A stretch of DNA of 41,054 nt from Bacteriovoracaceae bacterium (GTDB lineage Bacteria; Bdellovibrionota; Bacteriovoracia; Bacteriovoracales; Bacteriovoracaceae): NCBI GenBank assembly GCA_020631435.1, contig JAHDHG010000003.1:1-41054 (forward strand). Reading direction: 5' to 3'. Position 1 is the stretch's first letter. Every line of letters starts with the position of its first letter. Position numbers and translations under genes: made by a program. The notes below the pieces were generated by a model. It was not told where the DNA came from, did not search any database, and saw only the letters and a program-made list of their open reading frames with translations. Of this stretch, positions 6,849-14,992 are shown one piece after another.

Positions 6849-8570
6849 CTATGCAAGTTCCTCTGTCTGGTATTGAAAATCTTTTCCTTCAGGTAAATTT
6901 GGATTTCCAAATTCATGAGGTCCACATTTAACTGTAGGTATTTCTTCAAAGTTATAATGGATAGGAGGAGAAGGAATTGTCCATTCCAAAGTCCCAACGT
7001 TCCAAGGATTTTGAGGAGCTTTTTTTCCTTTATAAAGTGAATATACAAAATTCCAAACAAAAGGTAATTGTCCAACACCCATTAATAAAGCTGAGTAAGT
7101 GATAAATTTATTGATAGGTATTAACTTTTCAAGAAATTCATAAACAAATGGGTTGTAAAGTCTTCTATGCATTCCAGCGAATCCAACAACCATCATTCCC
7201 ATGAATACTCCATTAAGACCAATCATAGTTAACCAAAAATGAATTTTGGCCAATGTTTCATCCATCATTCTTCCAAACATCTTTGGAAACCAAAAATAAG
7301 TTGCAGCATAACCACCAAGTAAAACAGAAGCTGCCATTGTGTAATGGAAATGACCAACTACAAAATATGTATCATGTAGATATAAATCAGTTGAGACTGT
7401 TCCTAAATATAGACCTGTTAACCCACCTAAACCAAAAACAAAAACCACTCCTAAAGAGAATAACATTGGGGAATCAAATCTAATTGATCCTTTGTATATA
7501 GTTCCAAGCCAGTTAGCGAATAAAATCGCTGATGGAATTGAGATAGTCATCGTCAAGGTCATAAATGTTTGAGTTAACAAGGGACTCATCTGAGTCGTAA
7601 ACATATGGTGACCATAAACAAGTGTTGAAAGAATAGTAATCGTTGTCATAGAAAGAGCTGTTGCTTTTGCCCCAAAAGCAGGCTTTCTAGCAAAAAATGA
7701 AAGAAGGTCAGATACTATTCCCCAAGCAGGTAAAATTAGAATATAAACTTCTGGGTGACCAAAAATCCAAAACACATGTTGAAATAAAATTGGATCACCT
7801 GATCCAGAAGTAGCAGCTGCTCCAGCTAAGAAAAATGTAGTCCCAAAAACTCTATCAAAAGTTAGAAGCATTACACCTGCTCCTAAAACTGGAAGAAAGA
7901 TTGCATTTAAAATTGCAGTTAACCAAAGACCCCATATTGTAAGAGGCATATCAAAGTAGCCCATACCTGGAGCTCTAAAACAAATAACAGTAGTTATATA
8001 ATTTACTGCACCCATGGTTGAACTAATACCAAGAACAAAGATCGATAAACACCAAAGGGTTTGTCCTGATCCAGGACTTCCGACCAAAGTAGAAAGAGTT
8101 GGATACGATGTCCATCCACCTGCAGCACCTCCTAGAGGTGTAAATAAAGATGCCATTAATAAAACACCAGAAACAACTGCAATGTGAAATGAGAGCATAT
8201 TAAATAAAGGAAATGCCATATCTCTTGCACCAATCATTAGAGGAATACAATAATTCCCAAATGCACCAATCAAGATGGGCGTGATGGCAAAGAAAATCAT
8301 AATCGTTCCATGCAAAGTAAATAACATAGAATATGTATCTGGAGGAACTACTCCATCAGTATGAGGAAATAACAGATGGCCTAAAACAGGAAAAGCTTCT
8401 CCTGGAAAAGCTAATGTCCATCTAATTAAAAGTGCCATCATTCCACCGACACCTAAAAAGAAAATTCCGTACCATAAAAATTGCTTACCAATTACTTTAT
8501 GGTCATATGAAAAAACATATTTACTTAAAAAAGTAGTAGGAGCTGCGTGTTTACCGTGAGCGTAAGTCAT
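6849..8570 (-). CDS. ctaD: cytochrome c oxidase subunit I (haem-copper oxidase, A-type)
   Basis: The 573-residue catalytic subunit, with about 12-13 transmembrane helices, which reduces O2 to water at the haem a3-CuB site and pumps protons. Visible hallmarks are LHGTIMIFF (low-spin haem His region), FGHPEVYILILP (CuB His, the proton-channel Glu and the Tyr crosslinked to His, the A1-type signature), YGHHMFTTQM (two CuB His) and HDTYFVVGHFHYTM (haem a3 and haem a His). The start overlaps the stop of subunit II by one base (TAATG). The C-terminus has a short soluble tail. The length is normal for a cytochrome c oxidase. No key residue is missing. Confidence 0.97.
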   Translation of the reverse strand: MTYAHGKHAAPTTFLSKYVFSYDHKVIGKQFLWYGIFFLGVGGMMALLIRWTLAFPGEAFPVLGHLLFPHTDGVVPPDTYSMLFTLHGTIMIFFAITPILIGAFGNYCIPLMIGARDMAFPLFNMLSFHIAVVSGVLLMASLFTPLGGAAGGWTSYPTLSTLVGSPGSGQTLWCLSIFVLGISSTMGAVNYITTVICFRAPGMGYFDMPLTIWGLWLTAILNAIFLPVLGAGVMLLTFDRVFGTTFFLAGAAATSGSGDPILFQHVFWIFGHPEVYILILPAWGIVSDLLSFFARKPAFGAKATALSMTTITILSTLVYGHHMFTTQMSPLLTQTFMTLTMTISIPSAILFANWLGTIYKGSIRFDSPMLFSLGVVFVFGLGGLTGLYLGTVSTDLYLHDTYFVVGHFHYTMAASVLLGGYAATYFWFPKMFGRMMDETLAKIHFWLTMIGLNGVFMGMMVVGFAGMHRRLYNPFVYEFLEKLIPINKFITYSALLMGVGQLPFVWNFVYSLYKGKKAPQNPWNVGTLEWTIPSPPIHYNFEEIPTVKCGPHEFGNPNLPEGKDFQYQTEELA

Positions 8571-9382
8571 TAGTTGTTCTCCTTCATCACAACAGAATCA
8601 TCTGAATTAGAGTTGTTGGCCATATCATCACCCATATCCCAAGACCAACCCCAGTAATTATCAATATTTTCAGTATCATTTCCTACTTTCGCTAACTCTT
8701 CGGCCTCAGCTTTCCAAGCAGCATAACTTTCAGGAGAATGAACATGAAGTTTTGCTTTCATCATATAATGATGTGTTCCACACATCTCAGCACAGGCAAT
8801 ATCAAAGGTTCCAACTTTCGTTGGTTGAAACCACATTCTAGAAATTCTTCCAGGCATTGCATCAACTTTTATTCTAGCATTTGGAAAAAAGAATGAATGG
8901 ATAACATCTTTCGAAGTAATTCTAAATTCAACTTTTTTGCCTACAGGAATGTGGAGGTCATGATTAGTTAGAACATCATCAGCTGTATTAAATTTTCCAT
9001 CTGCTCCAGCATGTCTAAAATTCCACATCCATTGCTGAGCTAAAACCTGAACTCTAGTAATATCTTCACCTTTTTTAGGAAAATTCCAGAATTCATTAAT
9101 CATGTCATCGTTAGACATTCTTGTAATATTTAAATCAATAACAAAGAATACCAAAATACCAATAATCAATGTTGCTTTAAGTTGTTTCTTTCTATTTCCA
9201 TAAGTGTAATCAACTTTGGAATTTCTTTTTGCACTATATTTATATGAAAACCAAAATAGGCCGTAACATACAAAAGCAAAAAAGATGACGACCATCACAG
9301 TTGTATATGTGAATAGTTCATCAACTAAATGTCCATTAGTAGAAATGATTTCAGGAGGAGCTATTCTTTCTAAAAAACCCAT
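8570..9382 (-). CDS. ctaC: cytochrome c oxidase subunit II with CuA site
   Basis: A 270-residue protein with two N-terminal transmembrane helices (about 25-45 and 72-87) and a periplasmic cupredoxin domain. The CuA signature CAEMCGTHHYMM is intact and the first CuA His is in KDVIHSFFFP. It therefore accepts electrons from a cytochrome c and is a cytochrome c oxidase and not a quinol oxidase. There is no C-terminal CxxCH, so it is not the fused caa3 form; the nearby dihaem lipoprotein or the octahaem cytochrome must deliver electrons. The C-terminus is acidic and Asn-rich. No cleavable signal sequence is obvious; the N-terminus (MGFLERIAPPE) is short. Confidence 0.96.
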   Translation of the reverse strand: MGFLERIAPPEIISTNGHLVDELFTYTTVMVVIFFAFVCYGLFWFSYKYSAKRNSKVDYTYGNRKKQLKATLIIGILVFFVIDLNITRMSNDDMINEFWNFPKKGEDITRVQVLAQQWMWNFRHAGADGKFNTADDVLTNHDLHIPVGKKVEFRITSKDVIHSFFFPNARIKVDAMPGRISRMWFQPTKVGTFDIACAEMCGTHHYMMKAKLHVHSPESYAAWKAEAEELAKVGNDTENIDNYWGWSWDMGDDMANNSNSDDSVVMKENN

Positions 9383-9391
9383 AATTATTCC

Positions 9392-11197
9392 TTAATTAAA
9401 AAGTCCTATCATTAAACCCATCTGCACAGGCAAATAAATTAAAGTACTTAAAAAATATTTTCTGGCCCAAGGTTTATATGATTTTGTTTTAAATCCCTGA
9501 GTCGCTAAATAAATTGAGAAACCACCCAATAAAAAAGTACCAACTAAATAAAGTGGACTTTTAGTTAAGTATACGAAGTAAGGTAATGCTGAAATAGACA
9601 CTAAAGCTAATGTATAACCGAAGATTTGTTTAACAGTACTCGGGTCACCTGAAGTATTTGGAAAAACTTTAAAGCCAGCCCCCTCATAATCTTCTTTATA
9701 TCTCATAGATATCGCCATGAAATGTGGTATTTGCCATAAGAAAAGAAGTAAAAAGAGAATTACCCCTAATACTTGTATTTCATTTGTAACAATGGTGTGT
9801 CCCATTAAAGGAGGCATTGCACCAGGAATGGCTCCTACAAAGACTGCATAAGAACTTACTTTTTTGAATGGAGTATAAAATAAAACATAAAATAAAGTAG
9901 CAATCACTCCAAGGATTGCAGTTAATTCATTTGTAAATTTATAAAGACCAGCTACTGAGATAACACAAAGAAATAATCCAAAAATAAAAGCTACACTTGG
10001 ATGAACTCTTTTGCTCGCAAGAGGTCTATTAGCAGTCCTTTCCATTTTTGCATCAATATCTCTTTCTAAATAGCAGTTTAATGTACAAGCACCAGCAACT
10101 AATAAAGTAGTAAAAAATATTCCCAAGACTCCAGTTACCATGGATACATTTCCGTTAGAAAGAAACATTCCAATACCGGCAGTAAAAATTACCAAACTCG
10201 AAAGTCTTGGCTTAGACATAGAAAATACATCAAATAAAAAATCATACTTCTTTGATTTAAACTCAATATTCTTCTCAACCCATGATATTTCTAAAAATAG
10301 TTTCCAAGATAAAATAAAGATTAATGCAGCACCCCCAAGGTGAAGAGTTGTTGCTGCTATTCCAAGATTAGTAGCTATTGAAAGCAGTCCCAATTTAATT
10401 TGAAATAAAATTAAAAAAGGAAGAGCTATTAATTTAAATCTGATCGAATTGTTAAATTGATAGTTTTCTTTTCTAAATGTTTTTAGAAAAGTAAAAACAC
10501 AATAGAGCAGGTAGGCTGTAATGAGATACGCAAAATATCGATGACCCATGTGATACATTGCTTGAAAAGAATTTGGAAAAAATGATTTTGCGCCAGTAGT
10601 TAGATCTAAACATGAAAATGCATTGGCCCAGCTTGTTCCACAAACACTTCCTAGACCAAGATGTCTCATGCTAGCACCAATAATCATTTGAGCATAAACG
10701 ACGAACAATAAAATCAAAGAGTGCTTTTTTATACTCATATTCCAAGATGATTTAGATTTAACTTCGAAATTTGAATTATTGTTAAGTTGAATAAGGTGTA
10801 AAATGTAAACAATAGATGCAAAAAAGATCATAGAAAGACCTAGATGCATTGTAGATATAACTGTTGGAAGTTTATAAATAACAGTCAATCCACCTAGAGT
10901 TCCCTGAACAATAACTAATAACAAAGAAAAAAGTGAAAATTTGAATATTCTACTTTTAGATCCAAAATTCTTAAAAGAAAAAAAAGAAATTAATATAGTA
11001 AGAAACCCAACAAGAGCACCCATTAATCGATGTGAGTGTTCAATAAGAATCCCACCCTCCATCTTTGGCATAATTTTACCGTAACAAAGTGGCCAATCTG
11101 GGCAAGCTAATGATGAACCTGTGTTATGAACAAAGCCTCCGAGATTAATCAAACAAAATGTAATAAACAAAGTGAGATAAATTAAGTACTTAAGCAT
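9392..11197 (-). CDS. fused haem A synthase-haem O synthase (CtaA-CtaB)
   Basis: A 601-residue polytopic protein joining two successive enzymes of haem A biosynthesis. Residues about 1-305 are CtaA/Cox15: GGFVHNTGSSLACPDWPLC near the N-terminus with a Cys pair (32, 38), and haem-ligand His in EHSHRLMG, HLGLS, YHMGHRYF and LHLGG. Residues about 325-601 are CtaB/Cox10, a UbiA-family farnesyltransferase: SKPRLSSLVIFTAG, then the prenyl-diphosphate motif NCYLERDIDAKMERT and NRPLAS. CtaB makes haem O from haem B and CtaA oxidises it to haem A, so fusion allows channelling. The order of domains is opposite to the order of reactions. The gene sits between oxidase subunits, which fits supply of haem a to subunit I. 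Confidence 0.92.
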   Translation of the reverse strand: MLKYLIYLTLFITFCLINLGGFVHNTGSSLACPDWPLCYGKIMPKMEGGILIEHSHRLMGALVGFLTILISFFSFKNFGSKSRIFKFSLFSLLLVIVQGTLGGLTVIYKLPTVISTMHLGLSMIFFASIVYILHLIQLNNNSNFEVKSKSSWNMSIKKHSLILLFVVYAQMIIGASMRHLGLGSVCGTSWANAFSCLDLTTGAKSFFPNSFQAMYHMGHRYFAYLITAYLLYCVFTFLKTFRKENYQFNNSIRFKLIALPFLILFQIKLGLLSIATNLGIAATTLHLGGAALIFILSWKLFLEISWVEKNIEFKSKKYDFLFDVFSMSKPRLSSLVIFTAGIGMFLSNGNVSMVTGVLGIFFTTLLVAGACTLNCYLERDIDAKMERTANRPLASKRVHPSVAFIFGLFLCVISVAGLYKFTNELTAILGVIATLFYVLFYTPFKKVSSYAVFVGAIPGAMPPLMGHTIVTNEIQVLGVILFLLLFLWQIPHFMAISMRYKEDYEGAGFKVFPNTSGDPSTVKQIFGYTLALVSISALPYFVYLTKSPLYLVGTFLLGGFSIYLATQGFKTKSYKPWARKYFLSTLIYLPVQMGLMIGLFN

Positions 11198-11200
11198 TTC

Positions 11201-11396
11201 CTAGTCTTCCTTTTTACTTCTACCACCCTCTTTTGATGCCATCCTAAATAGCACATAAAAAGGAATGTAAATTAAAGCAATAAAGACTGAGAGAATTACA
11301 ACCCTTCCCACCACCCTCAGTAGATCCAGCGCAATAAGGACAAGCCTCAGCAACTAGAGAAAATAAAAAAATAAAAATAAAAAAAAGTTTATTCAT
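11201..11396 (-). pseudogene. small CPYC membrane protein gene with a +1 frameshift
   Basis: An open frame begins with ATG at 11396, directly after the stop of subunit III, and reads MNKLFFIFIFLFSLVAEACPYCAGSTE: a signal peptide then CPYC. In that frame it stops early. Shifting by one base within the G-rich stretch (GGTGGTGGGAAGGG) gives a transmembrane helix (VVILSVFIALIYIPFYVLF) and a charged tail ending KEGGRSKKED, with the stop at 11201 just before ctaA-ctaB. Total length is 196 bases, one base too many for an intact 65-codon gene. The combined product matches the look of small signal-CxxC-helix proteins seen in oxidase operons. It is either a broken gene, a base-calling error in the G run, or a real recoding site. 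It is not in the ORF track. Confidence 0.65.
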
Positions 11397-12008
11397 TTAT
11401 AATAAATAAATAAAAGTAAATACAAGAATCCAGACAAGATCAACAAAGTGCCAAAACAATCCTAAGACTTCTAGATTACCGTAATTACCATTATCATATT
11501 TGCCCTCATAGGCATTTTTATATTCACAAATCAGATAAATCACACCAGTAAGAACATGAAGACCATGGAAACCTGTAACCATGTAAAATGTAGACCCAAA
11601 TAAATTCTGCCCATTGATAAATTCTTGTAAGCTAAGTCCAAGATGAACTAAATGTTGATATTCATATACTTGGATACATAAGAAAATCGCACCCCCAATG
11701 ATTGTCACTAATAACCATTGAAGCATCTTCTCTCTTCGCTTTAATCTACAAGCATCAATCGCTAGTACCATAGAAACTGAAGAGCAAATTAGTAAAAATG
11801 TTGCAAAACCTGAAAGGGCAATCCCTAAATGATCTGCTGGTGTAGGCCAAGTTTTTGAAGATCTTAAAACTGCATAAGCAATTAAAAATCCCGAGAAGCT
11901 CATCGCATCCGTCACCAAGAATATCCACATTGCAATTTTTCCAGGTGAAGCCTTTCCAAATTGAGGATCAACATGATTAGGGTTTAATAATTTATATCCA
12001 GAAGCCAT
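11397..12008 (-). CDS. ctaE: cytochrome c oxidase subunit III
   Basis: A 203-residue protein with five transmembrane helices. Family hallmarks are KIAMWIFLVTDAMSFSGFL at the start, STFYMVTGFHGLHVLTGVIY in the middle and LFWHFVDLVWILVF at the end. This is the typical bacterial five-helix subunit III. The start overlaps the stop of the octahaem cytochrome by one base (TAATG), so the bc-type module and the oxidase module are translationally coupled. It is the better-conserved of two subunit III genes in this operon. Confidence 0.94.
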   Translation of the reverse strand: MASGYKLLNPNHVDPQFGKASPGKIAMWIFLVTDAMSFSGFLIAYAVLRSSKTWPTPADHLGIALSGFATFLLICSSVSMVLAIDACRLKRREKMLQWLLVTIIGGAIFLCIQVYEYQHLVHLGLSLQEFINGQNLFGSTFYMVTGFHGLHVLTGVIYLICEYKNAYEGKYDNGNYGNLEVLGLFWHFVDLVWILVFTFIYLL

Positions 12009-14980
12009 TATTCTTTATCCTCTGTTTTTTCTTCTTTCTTATCTGATCCAGAATTATCTTTATTTGCTTCGGTAGTTTCTTGCTTTGATACTTCAGTCTG
12101 CTTATCTTCTACTTCTTTTTTCTCAACTGCAGCACTTTCAACTTTTTTCATTTCTGACTTCACATTTCCAAGAGATAAAACAAGTTTTACCATTGCATTA
12201 ATCTGTCTTTCAGGATCATCATTTAATAATCCAGCAAGTGATTCATCATATTCTTTAGCTGGAAGAGTTCCACCCTCCCAAAAATTAGGCATTGGTGTAT
12301 ATGGCTGAATAGCAACTGGATTTTTTAACCATTTCTTAATCCAACTAGCTCTCAATCGACCTGCAGCTAAATGAAGATTTGGACCTTGGGCTTCCTCATT
12401 ATTAAATCCAATTGAATGACAACTCACACATGCAAAGCCTTCCCACATTTTTCTAGCTGCTTCTTGCTCACCTTGCTCCCAAACAACCTTAGGAGGATTC
12501 GTATAATTACTAACTCCGGCACTAGCATTAAAATATGTAATTAATTTATCAACTTCACCTGGCTCGTAATCAAATGAAGGCATTCTTACTACTAAGTAAG
12601 GTCTAATCGGTTTCACATTTTGTAAAAAGCTTTGAAACCAAGAAGGTATAACTCTATGTCCTTGATCAACTAACCATGGAGGACCAGCATTTAAATCATC
12701 TTCATAGGCTTCAGCAATATCTCCACCCATTCCATCAATCTTATGACAACCATAACAATTATACTTGTTAGCGATTTTCATTCCTTCAAGAGCAAGCTTC
12801 TCTGCGGCACTTGGATTTTTCTTTCCTGCCATAGGAATAATATGTGAAGTGAAACCAAGAATAGTAGTAGTCATAGCTTCTGCTTCATCATCACTTAAAT
12901 AAAAATTAGGCATTCTAGTTAAATCTTTAAATGGTTTAGGGACACCTTCATCCCAAATTCTTGGATTTTTTAAATGTTGGAATATCCAAGCTTCTCTTCT
13001 ATGAGGAATCTGATGTTGATGACCAAAACCAAACTGATGAACAAACTTTGATCCTACTCCGTTCCACTCAGGACCAATTGGTGGCCTGTCTTCAGCAAAA
13101 CCTTCTATATTATGACATGAATAGCATCCGTATTTACCAATACTAAGTCTTCCAAGCTCTAAAGTTCTTTCTCTTTCAGAAAGTCCCTCTAATCTTTTTT
13201 CAGCGACACTTATTGGATCAAACTGCGAGAAATAATCTCCAACTAATATTTCATCTCTAATTTTTTTATTAAGTGGCTCAAACTTAAGTGCTTCAAATTT
13301 AGGATTTTTAAGTTCAAGTAAATATGTAGCAATATCATTAGCTTCTTGTTTATTTAATCTAAACGAAGGCATGATAGTATCTTTTTGATAATGAGATGGC
13401 TTAATCAACCAAGATACTAGCCAGTTAGGATCTACTTTAGATCCTGTACCAGTAAGGTAAGGACCTTTCATCGATTTAACTTTATTATAAGGTTCATCTA
13501 TGCCTTGAACTTGATGACAAGAAATACATCCAATACCTTGAATTAATTCTTTACCTTTCTCAGCATCACCTTTTTCATATACAGCAAAAGCATTTGATTT
13601 TTGTGATTTATCATGAAGATACTCGGCCATTGCATTTACTTCAACAATGTTCTTAAGCATAAACTCTGGTTTCGAGTTATTCATCTGTCCAAAGAAAGCA
13701 GGCATTCTAGATTGTGGATTAAATGTATGTGGAGACCAAATCCAGTTTTTCATAAATTCTAAACTCACCTTAGAATTTATTTTTGTTAAGCTTGGACCTG
13801 GTTTCTTAAGATGTTCCCACCCATCAGCTTTATGGCATCCATAACAACCATAATTCTCAATAAGTTTTCTACCCTTATTGAGTTTTTCTGCCATATGTAT
13901 TCTTTCTTCGCCTGAGTGACATTTAACACAGCTTGATTCTGTATATTGAAGAGGTAACATTGGCTCTGGGATTTTATGAGGCTCATGCCAACCATATTTT
14001 TTCTTCCACTCTTTTTCTTGCTCAGCATTTTGAGGCATATGAGCTGGAGCAGAAAAATCAAAAACTCTATGCCCTTCACCACCATGACAACCAGTACAAC
14101 CAAATTCTTTAATTGGGTGAGCAGAGTCTCGACCTACTGCTAACGTATTAACGCGTGGATGAGTTTTGTAAGGATTTTCTTGATCCTCATAACCTTCAGT
14201 ACCAATAAATTTATGACAAGTCGTACATCTATCAACTTTTTTAGTCTGAACGAAATATCTATCGTCTGTAATATTATCTAAAACGATTTGATCAATTTTG
14301 ATTGTTGGATCTAAAAAATCAATGAAAGGTGAATTTCTTAAAAACCAGACAGGGGTTTTTTTAGTTTGAGACTTTGCAAAAACTAAACGGTCCTTAGTTC
14401 CAGTGAGATTACCTAACTCTTTTTCGAGAGAGCTTTTTAACTTATTAATTTCTTTTATTTTTTTGTTATAGTTCGTTTGTTGCAATTGATAAGTCTTGAG
14501 ATCATCCTTACCTTGAGAAAAAAGCTTCTTCTGCTCTTCCATTTTCTTCTTATAAATTTTTGCCTTATTCTCTTTATGATGCATATGATAATGCTCATAT
14601 TGAAATTGATACTCTCCGGCCAAAGCCCCATGAGTACCATTTGTCATGTTTTGAGCATAAATTTTCTTATCTAAAAGTGAGAGCTCTTTTTCAATAGATG
14701 CAATCTCTTTATCTTTTGAATCAATTTCTTCTTGAGCTTCTTCAATCTGTTTTTTAATTGATTCAAGTTTTTCTTTATCAATACCTTTATCTTCTTCAGC
14801 AATTCTTTTAGCTAAGACTTCTTGTTCGATTTCTAATGCCTTAACTTGGATTGCTTTCCATGGACGAATGTAATCATCAAGAAACATCCATAATGTTGCA
14901 ATCAAAAACAAGACTGACAAAAAAGCAAAAACCTTATTTAAGGTTTTTGTATTGTAATGCATTCCCGGTTCACGTTTCAT
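12008..14980 (-). CDS. membrane-anchored octahaem c-type cytochrome of the bc-oxidase operon
   Basis: A 990-residue protein. An N-terminal anchor helix (about 17-35) is followed by a long coiled-coil region (about 45-200, rich in K/E heptads). Eight CxxCH haem motifs begin near residues 252, 295, 351, 379, 485, 619, 742 and 851. The last five are spaced about 105-135 residues and each is followed by a Met-Pro (RMPAFF, IMPSFR, RMPNFY, RMPSFD, PMPNFW), the pattern of tandem class I His/Met cytochrome domains. The first three lack this and form a separate cluster. A Lys/Glu-rich tail ends the protein. No cytochrome c1 gene is present, so this protein probably accepts electrons from the Rieske protein and carries them to the oxidase as a tethered wire. 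The role is inferred from position; the haem motifs are directly visible. Confidence 0.9.
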   Translation of the reverse strand: MKREPGMHYNTKTLNKVFAFLSVLFLIATLWMFLDDYIRPWKAIQVKALEIEQEVLAKRIAEEDKGIDKEKLESIKKQIEEAQEEIDSKDKEIASIEKELSLLDKKIYAQNMTNGTHGALAGEYQFQYEHYHMHHKENKAKIYKKKMEEQKKLFSQGKDDLKTYQLQQTNYNKKIKEINKLKSSLEKELGNLTGTKDRLVFAKSQTKKTPVWFLRNSPFIDFLDPTIKIDQIVLDNITDDRYFVQTKKVDRCTTCHKFIGTEGYEDQENPYKTHPRVNTLAVGRDSAHPIKEFGCTGCHGGEGHRVFDFSAPAHMPQNAEQEKEWKKKYGWHEPHKIPEPMLPLQYTESSCVKCHSGEERIHMAEKLNKGRKLIENYGCYGCHKADGWEHLKKPGPSLTKINSKVSLEFMKNWIWSPHTFNPQSRMPAFFGQMNNSKPEFMLKNIVEVNAMAEYLHDKSQKSNAFAVYEKGDAEKGKELIQGIGCISCHQVQGIDEPYNKVKSMKGPYLTGTGSKVDPNWLVSWLIKPSHYQKDTIMPSFRLNKQEANDIATYLLELKNPKFEALKFEPLNKKIRDEILVGDYFSQFDPISVAEKRLEGLSERERTLELGRLSIGKYGCYSCHNIEGFAEDRPPIGPEWNGVGSKFVHQFGFGHQHQIPHRREAWIFQHLKNPRIWDEGVPKPFKDLTRMPNFYLSDDEAEAMTTTILGFTSHIIPMAGKKNPSAAEKLALEGMKIANKYNCYGCHKIDGMGGDIAEAYEDDLNAGPPWLVDQGHRVIPSWFQSFLQNVKPIRPYLVVRMPSFDYEPGEVDKLITYFNASAGVSNYTNPPKVVWEQGEQEAARKMWEGFACVSCHSIGFNNEEAQGPNLHLAAGRLRASWIKKWLKNPVAIQPYTPMPNFWEGGTLPAKEYDESLAGLLNDDPERQINAMVKLVLSLGNVKSEMKKVESAAVEKKEVEDKQTEVSKQETTEANKDNSGSDKKEEKTEDKE

Positions 14981-14992
14981 TAAAATTAAGCC

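Noticed and set aside
6821-7078. 85-residue minus-strand ORF overlapping subunit I and III
   Set aside because: Shadow of the subunit I coding region in another frame.
8570-9382. Fused caa3-type subunit II
   Set aside because: No CxxCH motif follows the CuA domain.
13786-14103. 105-residue minus-strand ORF
   Set aside because: It lies wholly inside the octahaem cytochrome gene in another frame and its translation shows no coherent features.
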